NCBI GenBank assembly: GCA_023853785.1 | Contig: JAJIRX010000143.1 | Span: 1-13,895, forward strand | Length of the DNA: 13,895 nucleotides | From: Psilocybe azurescens | Taxonomy: Eukaryota; Basidiomycota; Agaricomycetes; Agaricales; Agrocybaceae | Direction of reading: 5' to 3' | In this document: in pieces, positions 1 through 7,434 of the stretch | How the letters are laid out: the number at the start of each line of letters is the position of its first letter | Numbering within the stretch: the stretch's first letter is position 1 | Made by a program: the position numbers and the translations under genes | Notes under the pieces: generated by a model | The model's input: the letters and a program-made list of their open reading frames with translations, nothing else | Database searches by the model: none | What the model was told of the DNA's origin: nothing

Positions 1-21
1 TTTTGTGGGACTGATTTGAAC

Positions 22-270
22 CATCCTTGCTTACTTATGCTTATACTTTTTAGCATCAAAAATTTATAATTACATATACTGAACAATTCATGATGCACAA
101 TACCAAAAATAGAGAAAAAGGAGCCATTTTACTATGTGGGGGCCATATTTTACCATCCTGCCTCACACTTTATGGCTTCAAAAAATTATAAGCTATATAA
201 TGAATGACCTGCTATGCACAATGCAAAACAACTGGAGAAAAGGGAGCTATTTTGTGATGTCAGAGCCTGA
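22..270. repeat. Degenerate ~132-bp tandem duplication
   Basis: Two diverged copies start at the word CCATCC (22 and 154). They share, in the same order, a TCAAAAA..TTATAA segment, ATGCACAAT, GAGAAAA and GGAGC.ATTTT. The copies have drifted with small indels, so this is an old duplication. No coding potential is convincing here; the open frame at 134-346 simply runs through the second copy. Confidence 0.55.
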
Positions 271-1534
271 TTTTGCACTTTTAGCACATTCATTACAATA
301 TTTTGGCCCTTACATTGAACATAAAAATATAAAAAATTCAGATTAATGTTCATATGAGCTGTCTATATGAGAGCTAAAAATTAGATTTAACAAAGCTGCA
401 GTTGTGAAGTTATAAATGAAAAGTGTCAATTTACAAACACTGGTGATAGTACAATCAAAATGCTGGATGATAAATGCAACAGAATTCAGAATTCATGTCA
501 TGTTATCAAAGTGATGGAAGGAGTTGAGACTTGAGTGTGGTTCCACTTGCCCATCGAGTGTGGGAGATTGTGCCAAGTAAAACCAGGGCTTTGTAAGGCA
601 AATAAAGCAAGAAACTTAGGCAAAGATCATGTGCAGATTGCAATGAGTTTCCTTAATGAAGGACATGTGAGTACACCCAAATTTTTCTTCCTCAAACCAC
701 CTCCTCAGGAGGAATCCATAAAATTGCACCCACTCACCTCCCAATTATATTAGAATTTTCCTAATACTTTCAGTGTATCTGTGTGTAGATACTTAAAGGT
801 CTCCTTCTAGCCTCTTACTAGTGAGTCAACTATGCTACAACACATGCTCAAGGTGACTATATAGGCTAACTACAACATAACACGTCTGGCTTCATGTCTC
901 AACTTCAAGTGGCATAGGATCACGTGATTTGAACCTTATGTAGTCACTTTCACCCAACCACATAGACTCGCCAGCCAGTCACACTCGCGAGCTCTAGTCA
1001 CATAGCATCACAGGAGCACATGATCAAGCAAGGAGCGAGCTCGCGAGCGGACTGGGCCGTCTCGGGCTCATTTTGGGTGATGGCCATTTCCCCCAATCTT
1101 GATGTGTCGACTTCGTCAAAAAAGGTGGCCACACCTCAAAAAAGTGCTCAAATCGGGTATACATAATACCATTTTTTGCATTTTGAATCGAATGAAATAG
1201 TTTCTAAAAGGGTGATTTTTTTTTCAAAACTTGGTAAATATTGACTGTACTGCAGTGTAGCTACTTTGGGGTATTACTAAATGACGACTAGAAGTCATCA
1301 TACAGTGTTGGTGCAAACTCCATTGAGGCTTTTTCTCATGTTCGTCGTGTACGAGGTGCTGTAGGTGCTGTCTGAGATGGTGCTGACAACGCTGGAGCAA
1401 CTGTATGAGCAAGTTTGGATGGGGACTCTGAGTGAGGATAGTGAGGGAGAAGATGCTTTTGATGTCGAATAAGGATGTCGTTCGGCGATGGGCGTGGTTT
1501 CGATGTTTGACATGGAGCTCCTTGCGCACGGGCC
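271..1534. other. Intergenic stretch, no gene supported
   Basis: I see no recognisable gene, RNA gene or mobile-element core. The open frames at 535-753 (+) and 1224-1604 (-) have no recognisable motif and no splice support. A GC-richer patch at about 960-1070 holds two GCGAGCTC-containing inverted words, CGCGAGCTC near 985 and GAGCTCGCGAGC near 1037. A short + frame near 1377-1470 is acidic at its end but too short to call. Confidence 0.4.
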
Positions 1535-1993
1535 TGTCAACAACAACAAAGTACATCGCAAATTTTGAAAAAAAGTTATATACTGAAATCGACTTAAAAT
1601 TCAATATAAATAACTTTATATATATATACTTTTAACACTTTTTTCTGACTTCGAGACGCTTTTCACCAAGTAAGCACAACAAGATTTGGCGGGCTCCGCC
1701 AAAAGTGGCCCGAGATGGACCAGCCGGCTACGCGAGTTGTCGAGTTCACTCTCACAAACCACGTGCACTTTAGTGATAGCACGTGTCGCTGGCCGCCGGA
1801 TGGGGACGAGCCTACCAACCACACGGAATCACGAGATTCTGGCTCCTCAAATCATCTGACTCGCCGATTATAAAGCCGCATCATTCGGCAAAAAATAACC
1901 GGAGAAGCCGGTTTTACAAAAGCAATTCACGTTCACGTCACGTTATTAAGGACAAAACAGGAAATATATTCGCACAAAGATAGATTCTTGACA
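1535..1993 (+). mobile_element. Candidate LTR of a retrotransposon (solo or truncated)
   Basis: A 459-bp segment begins TGTCAA and ends TTGACA, a perfect 6-bp terminal inverted repeat of the TG..CA type found at LTR ends. Inside is a TATA-like box, TATAAAG (1869-1875), and a 6-bp GC-rich hairpin, AACCGG/CCGGTT (1897-1913). One base after the right end comes a primer-binding-like sequence starting TGGCGCCCC. No second LTR and no gag or pol reading frame is visible downstream, so this would be a remnant. The left boundary rests only on the terminal match and could be wrong. Confidence 0.4.
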
Positions 1994-1994
1994 T

Positions 1995-2015
1995 TGGCGC
2001 CCCTCGCTGGGTCCC
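1995..2015 (+). promoter_or_regulatory. Putative tRNA primer-binding site
   Basis: The sequence opens with TGGCGCCCC, one base after the presumed LTR end. Its complement ends in ..GGCGCCA, as a mature tRNA 3' end would. Just downstream, CCTCGCTG (2002-2009) pairs perfectly with CAGCGAGG (2074-2081), enclosing a smaller GTAAAG/CTTTAC pair, so the leader could fold. The match to a particular tRNA of this organism cannot be tested here. Confidence 0.35.
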
Positions 2016-2397
2016 TTGTAAAGAACGCAGTCTTTACTTACGTAAAGGACTCGTAACAAGCATGTAACAAGCACAGCGAGGAATATATTTACACTTCTAG
2101 GTATCAAGTTTGTACTGCATTAGGACGTGTAGATCACATATATTAAAAGATGTAGCCACAGGCAATACTTAACGCTGTAGAGTCCGTGCGCCGGCACTAT
2201 ACTTGGCAAAAATCTTAACAGTAATAGCCTTTCACCGCCGAAGATTTTTGTGCCTCGTAATTTCTTTCAACCTCGTCTCCACCACCCCCTGTTTGAATGA
2301 TATACACTGGTGAACATGCAAATTGTACATAAATGCACTCAGCCAACACTCAACACACATTCAGCCACTCGCAACCGACACTCAACCGCACGCAACC

Positions 2398-2481
2398 TGC
2401 ACACAGCCACCACGCAACCACACACAGCCACCACGCAACCACACACAGCCACCACGCAACCACACACAGCCACCACGCAAC
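2398..2481 (+). repeat. 21-bp minisatellite, four copies
   Basis: Four consecutive 21-bp units begin at 2398, 2419, 2440 and 2461. They consist of a CACACACAG half and a CCACCACGCAAC half. The last three copies are essentially identical; the first differs at its first three bases. Because 21 is a multiple of three, all + frames stay open through it and give short periodic Thr/His/Gln/Pro peptides. I take these frames to be a by-product of the repeat, not a gene. Confidence 0.9.
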
Positions 2482-2599
2482 CACCGCGCAACTCAACCTA
2501 CGCGCAAGTACCACGCAATCAATATTTAGATGCACGCAAGTACACTTGGTCAGTGCTCAGTATTCATCACCTACACAAATCCATATCAAAATAAATTAA

Positions 2600-3108
2600 A
2601 CACACTTGGCATATTAGTATTTATGTTTCAACTTGCTATCCGACTCGAAATTGACGTTTTAGATGTGTAATCACCGTGAATTGTTTGCGTTGAAATGATT
2701 ATTTCATTCCTTATGTTTCAAATTTCCGTATTACTTCAAATTTGAGTTTTAGATGAGTAAAATCCACCAAATTTTCTTGTTGAGATGATTCCTATTGTAA
2801 ATTGAGTTGTGATTGTGATCTCTGTTGCTACTTTCGCCTTTAAATTCATTGTTTCAAGTCCTTACATATTTATACTCAATTTGAACAAGAGCAGAGAATA
2901 TCCTGTTAACTGATTCCCCCTCCCTTCCCAATCTTTGGCAGTCACGGCCTCGTATTTAAATATAAACCGCAATAAGATGATCATTGTAAGTTCATAAATT
3001 AACATGAGTGACATACCGGCCTTATATCTTTCGAGAAAGCGAAGTAAGAGCTAATTAACCATAGATATAAGATACCACAAGTTAGTAGTAGAGAGTTGGC
3101 TTGATTTC
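2600..3108. other. AT-rich stretch without genes
   Basis: This stretch has no long open frame on either strand and no recognisable element. Two similar half-kilobase-scale words recur (TTATGTTTCAA near 2621 and 2711, followed by similar TTTTAGATG.GTAA text), which suggests a weak ~90-bp duplication at 2620-2780. Confidence 0.35.
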
Positions 3109-3603
3109 TCATAATTTATTTATCGCAAATACATGGACATATACATTGGGTTGACCAACCAAATTAAGTAAGTTGCGCATATTCACGCTTGTATGATCAA
3201 AGTCTACGCAAATGCACGCAAATGTTGCACATATTTGCTTGCGTGCACTTGCGCAGCACTCAAGCGCACGCAAGCACGCAACCTTGCCACGCACATTTCC
3301 TGATGCCCCACTCACATTGGCACTGGAAGCCCTGCATCCCACGTTAACCTTCGCTTCTGCGTTTTCCGTTACTCCCAGCTGCAACTGAACATTATCAACA
3401 AAGATTCTCGACATCACCGGCCAATATGAGGGAACGCAGCAGCAGTGGATAAAATTGGGAAGGGTTATATAGTGAATTGCCGAAAGGACGGAAAGAGAAG
3501 AGAGCGGTGATATGATAGCGGCCCATAAATATGATGACTCTGGATTTGATTGTGTCTTATCGCAAGGTCGTTCAACACAAGGCCTCGGATCTTCTTTTCT
3601 CAC
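3109..3603 (-). CDS. Hypothetical protein, 164 codons, doubtful
   Basis: This is the longest uninterrupted frame on either strand in the left half of the window. The translation is cysteine- and alanine-rich around its last third (words such as CLRALECCASARKQ) because the frame crosses the CACGCAA cluster. I recognise no domain, signal peptide or catalytic motif, and the frame overlaps a repeat-bearing region. It may be an unselected frame in GC-richer DNA. No function can be suggested. Confidence 0.15.
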   Translation of the reverse strand: MRKEDPRPCVERPCDKTQSNPESSYLWAAIISPLSSLSVLSAIHYITLPNFIHCCCVPSYWPVMSRIFVDNVQLQLGVTENAEAKVNVGCRASSANVSGASGNVRGKVACLRALECCASARKQICATFACICVDFDHTSVNMRNLLNLVGQPNVYVHVFAINKL

Positions 3604-3671
3604 ACAAATCGTTAACGACAGAAAGAAAATAAAGAATTTAAGTGGTCATGCATCATGTATAACAAGAGGTA

Positions 3672-4837
3672 ATGGAATCCCACCCAACGCCTGTATTTGA
3701 ATCTCCAAATAGTCGTTTTCGGACCGACAGTATTCATCTCGAAGGGTGGACAGGACTAGCACAGAACTATTGGAAGGATGAAACAAGTATAGCATCAGAG
3801 TATGTCACCTTACAAACCAAAATAACCTGTCCAGGGTTCATCGTTCAGCATGCCTGGGATTGCGCGGCTCAAGCACTCAGTGGTGGGGATGGATCTGTGC
3901 CAATTGTGAACCAACCGTGGGACATCCCGAAAGCTTCCGGCTGTTGTTCGGTTCTGCGCATCATTTTAATCTAGTGTCGACTTCGTCCTTCGCCAATCCT
4001 GCGCCAATTGCCCTGCTCTGCTCATAACTCGTTCATATTGATCTTCACCTCCACTATCCCCATATACGATCCCATCTGTTTGACAGAACTACAGCCTTAA
4101 ACTCGTTCGGATGGTACTGCTACGGCCCGCGCGTCATACATAGCTTCAAACAAAACCGTACAATTTCTTTCGCCTAATATCGCAACGTCATAGGCACTTC
4201 TGATGCGTTCCGGATAGGTGTCGTGAATCAAATTAACAGAGACATATATTTGAATGAAGAGAGCTTCGCATTAGACAAAATATTCACTCCGACTCTCGAC
4301 AGTAAGTCCTCATTCGTTACCTATTCAATCGAAACTATGCTGTCTGAACGACGGCGACAGATATACACTGGTCTCCAACAGCTCGCGACCGCAGTGAAGC
4401 CATTTAAATTAGGATCAAATTATCGCATGGTGGACTACAGTCCTGAACATTCACTGCGTTTAGAATGTGGTCTATGGAGAGTAGAGTGATGTTTCAAGGC
4501 GAAAGGTATGCTATAATGCTACTCAGAACTGTGAGACGTACCCATCTGCCGTTGTTCGGAATCTCTTTTACAGATTCACACAGTGTATCTGTGAGTAACT
4601 GTGAGCCTTCCCCTCTACAGAAGCTTCAACACCGTTGCTTCCGTATGTGGATGTTGCAACACGCTCAGAGGTGAATTGTTCGTTGAGGGACCCACCATTT
4701 TGTCCAGTATTAATGGTACTGCCCTTCATTTGCCGACTCCTAACGTTCACGGAATCCATATGGTGTTATTAAAGTTTCATCTACCCTCTCATTTACAAAA
4801 TCTTGTCCATTATTTGAATATCTCAACGTGGTTTTGA
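3672..4837 (+). pseudogene. Gene-like broken reading frames, unidentified
   Basis: Three open segments on + follow one another in changing frames: 3672-3974, 4223-4489, and an overlapping pair at 4465-4674 and 4601-4837. Their amino-acid composition is ordinary for a globular protein, with words such as ERRRQIYTGLQQLATAVKPF, and base composition is richer in GC than the AT-rich right half. I could not place the family. I found no convincing introns that join the segments, so a decayed gene, or two gene fragments, is the simplest reading. An intron-rich live gene is not excluded. Confidence 0.2.
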
Positions 4838-5680
4838 TGCTCCTAGTCTCGCACCGCGAACAGACTACCACACCTTCAAACCTGAGGAAGCCACCATGGA
4901 TTTATAATCTCAGTATACTATGAAACTGGTCCGTAGCCTTATCTACATATTCTGGGATACATTTCGGCATTGCCTACGTGTTCTACTGCTCGCGGTGGCT
5001 CTATGCCCGTCCTCGTCCATATTTTTCTTCGATACTATAAAAACGACTTCCTGCGCTCCTATTATACACGTTAGAGATACACCATGACTGTTTCACCACG
5101 TTCTCAACGCTAGCTGCGTTAGAAAGATATCATATACATGCAATCTTCCAGGTGTTATTATGGACTGCGAAGATTTGTTATATTCATTTGTAGCATATGC
5201 CCTCGGTGTGCTATTCCTTGTGATGAAATACGGCTGCGCGCCCATTGACTATCATGGTGCTCACTATGAATCAAAATGTAATCGAGAATTATTCTCAATT
5301 GGATGATGCTGTGTATTGAACAAAACACAGAGACGATAAGAATAGATCTCAGTTCGTGTTAGAACTCGATCATATCCATGGGAGAAAACAAATTGATGAA
5401 TGATGACAGGTATCTGGTGTTCATTTTGACAACAGGCCTGGTCATCAGCTAGGGTTTGTGGGGTAATGACCGACCGGTTGAGAGCTGTGCGCCATCTTCT
5501 GCACTCTTTCTTGAGTGCGTCTAAAGGGAGCTATGGCTCCATTGGGATCAGACTTGTACTTCATATGTAACGAGGTATGCAGAGAGATGAGACGTTGGCA
5601 GTAAATTTGGAAAGGAAGCCCCGGCACTTGTCCAGCCGCTCAATTGGCCATGAGATGCAGCTTCCTTAATGAGTCCCAGC
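4838..5680. other. Spacer upstream of the GTPase gene
   Basis: No gene is supported. A TATAAAA word at about 5036 precedes only a nine-codon frame. A 48-codon frame at 5160-5306 has a hydrophobic middle, but nothing else supports it. The overlapping minus-strand frames at 5445-5757 look like chance openings. Confidence 0.35.
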
Positions 5681-5686
5681 CATCCA

Positions 5687-5692
5687 TTTATA
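5687..5692 (+). promoter_or_regulatory. TATA-like box of the GTPase gene
   Basis: TTTATA lies about 120 bp upstream of the presumed initiator ATG at 5811, within otherwise GC-balanced DNA and on the right strand. Position and sequence suit a fungal core promoter, but no initiator or other element confirms it. Confidence 0.3.
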
Positions 5693-5810
5693 GCCCGGTT
5701 TGCACCCAGTCCCCAGCTGACCAGCAGTGCGTGGGATGAGAAGTCGACCGACGACATCGTACCTCTACGCTTCCCAACTGGACTGTTGTCTCGTTACCCT
5801 CATCATCGAG

Positions 5811-7014
5811 ATGTCTGCTAATCGTGAAAATCCTGCTAAAGATTCGAAAGTCAAAGCATTGGGTAATCGATTCAAGAAATCCATAGGATTTGGATCACGT
5901 CGGACTGCGAGCTCCGCAGCCGTGGGTCATGGATCGCCGACTGCAAGCTCCCGTAGCCACGGGTCATGGGTCGTCGACTGCGGTGGTAATCAGCCCTGTT
6001 GAGGCTGCAGAACTCCGAGCCACATACAAGCATTTCCGGATTCTTGTCATCGGAAGGGCAAATGCTGGCAAAACAACTCTGTTAAAACGGGTATGTAACA
6101 CAACTGAGGAGCCGTCCATTTATGATGACGGTAAAAATCTTGTGAGTTACTCTGCCCTGCACCAGATGTTAAACACTTACCATTTCCAACAGCTCATACC
6201 AACTTCGAGGGTAGTACTCCTCCGTAATCTCTGCATGTCCCACAGATAAAACAACTGACTTTTGAGATTGTAGCGTGGATCCCATGACATACACCGAGCA
6301 TTCACATTCACAAGTAACCCAAAGTTCATTTTCCATGACTCGGCTGGTTTTGAGGCAGGGGGTGAGGAGGAACTAAAGGCTGTGATGGATTTCATTGAAG
6401 AGTGTTCAAAGGCCCGTCAAGTTGATGATCAAATTCATATGATATGGTATGTGTTTACTGTTATTTTGTTATTTTGTTATTGGAAGCATCTGAAATCACA
6501 ATGAGTGTAGGTTTTGCTTTGAGCCTGATGTATCACGCCCTTTATTGGATTTGGAAGTTAAATTTTTCAATGAAAAGCGCAAATGGAATGGTAAGCTTAT
6601 AATATACATTTCAATAGTAATGAGAACTGACACAAAACCAGTGCCAGTTGTGGCAATCTTCATGAAATTTGATGATCTCATCAGCCAAGTTTGGAACAGA
6701 AACAATACCCAAAAGAAGAATACCATGCATGCTTTGGAAACTTTACAGCAGAAGTTTGAACAACCACTAAGAAACTATCAATTTCCTCCATGTGGTTATG
6801 TTCGGCTTGAGGGTAAGTGATTTATGATTCACCAAATTGATATAGAGACTTAATGCAATGAATAGGACTTGATAAGAATGAAATTAATCACCAAAAACAA
6901 ATTGGAAAGCTAATGAAAAACAGCTGCATCAATTGATGATCTTGCTCTCAAAATGCTGTTTGTTACTGTACAACAGAATAACTTAAAAATATGCATTGAA
7001 TATGCAATACAACA
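5811..7014 (+). pseudogene. Fungal P-loop GTPase (G-domain protein), frameshifted
   Basis: The exons encode a small-GTPase-like G domain. G1 is GRANAGKT (6052-6075), G3 is DSAG (6337-6348) and G4 is MKFD (6662-6673), where relatives I remember have TKFD. Introns with clean phases are 6142-6273, 6447-6510, 6591-6641 and 6813-6865; joining them gives continuous family-like text such as HMIW/FCFEPDVSRPLLDLE and KRKWN/VPVVAIF. The start at 5811 opens a basic N-terminus (MSANRENPAKDSK). Two lesions are visible. A one-base excess at 5950-5952, in the second copy of a 36-bp repeat, separates the N-terminus from the G domain; an ATG at 5929 would bypass it. A shift in the A-run at 6916-6920 interrupts the helix before the in-frame text AASIDDLALKMLF. 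Membership in the basidiomycete GTPase family is confident; whether the copy is dead is not certain. Confidence 0.7.
5900..5972 (+). repeat. 36/37-bp coding duplication that carries the frameshift
   Basis: Two adjacent copies start at GACTGC (5900 and 5936) and end in GGGTCATGG plus ATCGCC or GTCGTC. The first is 36 bp, in frame, and gives an Ala/Ser/Gly-rich segment. The second is 37 bp because it reads CTCCCGTAGCC where the first has CTCCGCAGCC. That extra base is what shifts the N-terminal frame out of the G-domain frame. Confidence 0.7.
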
Positions 7015-7063
7015 GTATGTTATTAGCTTGTTTTATATTTATATTGCTTATTATGTTCTTTAG

Positions 7064-7237
7064 CACCATATGTAAATATAACAAACATGGTATGTTGGTT
7101 AATGTGCTAATGATTCAAGTGGTTAATTTGTATACAGAGTGATTTGATATTGTATGCCATAGTGTGGTTTCCACACTTCACTCTGTATGTGAATATGCTG
7201 CTTCACTCTAAAAAAATAGCTGACATCAAATTAGAAA
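7064..7237 (+). CDS. Probable further exons of the GTPase gene
   Basis: After the exon that ends at 7014, plausible introns are 7015-7063 (GTATGT..TTTAG) and 7090-7137 (GTATGT, branch GCTAATG, ACAG). The intervening exons, read in one frame, give YVNITNM then SDLILYAIVWFPHFT. A WFPH word after the G domain is what I remember from related fungal proteins. The phase does not join cleanly to the preceding exon, so either another small indel exists or a splice site is misplaced. The last exon would end at 7237, before a GTAACT donor. Confidence 0.35.
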
Positions 7238-7434
7238 GTAACTACATATTATTTACTTGTCTTCAATGATCACACTGATAAATACATAGGATGTGAGTAT
7301 AAATTGTGAAACTTTGAATAATGTACTAAATGCATTTTATAAGAACTATGAGGTGAGAATCTAGAACTAGTAGTGATAGGATTTAGTGCTCAATTGCAAT
7401 TGCTAAAATTCCTGCATCAATTGTTGTCCAGTAT
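7238..7434 (+). repeat. Diverged intron-like units upstream of the array
   Basis: Three intron-like segments stand back to back: 7238-7289 (GTAACT..CTGAT..ATAG), 7293-7343 (GTGAGT..TACTAAAT..ATAAG) and 7353-7431 (GTGAGA..TTGCTAAAA..TCCAG). They are separated by GAT, by AACTATGAG, and from the main array by TAT. The third shares TTGCTAA and CATCAATTG with the array consensus. They look like old, drifted members of the series or ancestors of it; the first two are individually weak calls. Confidence 0.45.

Larger units (their letters stand above)
2389..3281. repeat. Cluster of CACGCAA motifs
   Basis: The heptamer CACGCAA occurs at 2389, 2411, 2432, 2453, 2474, 2512, 2533, 3215, 3267 and 3275, and once inverted (TTGCGTG, 3239). 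That is eleven copies in under 900 bp, where about 0.1 is expected by chance. Four belong to the 21-bp minisatellite; the other seven are outside it. I saw no copy elsewhere in the window. The two groups are separated by about 670 bp of AT-rich DNA. They could be protein-binding sites, for instance subterminal repeats of a DNA transposon, but I found no clear terminal inverted repeats. Confidence 0.55.

Noticed and set aside
1377..1470. Short plus frame ending in an acidic stretch (LSEDSEGEDAFDVE)
   Set aside because: Thirty-odd codons with no partner exon; it cannot be distinguished from chance.
2310..2594. Thr/His/Gln/Pro repeat protein on plus
   Set aside because: All three frames stay open because the minisatellite period is 21 bp; there is no domain, no codon preference and no splice support.
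1104..3987. 14-bp direct repeat GTGTCGACTTCGTC at 1104 and 3974
   Set aside because: A repeat of this length is not improbable in a 14-kb window, and the flanks share nothing more.
4884..4902. GCCACCATGG, a strong start-codon context
   Set aside because: The frame stops after three codons (TAA), so it is a coincidence.
5160..5306. 48-codon frame with a hydrophobic middle segment
   Set aside because: It is too short, has no recognisable motif, and the TATA word upstream is 120 bp away with intervening stops; there is no independent support.
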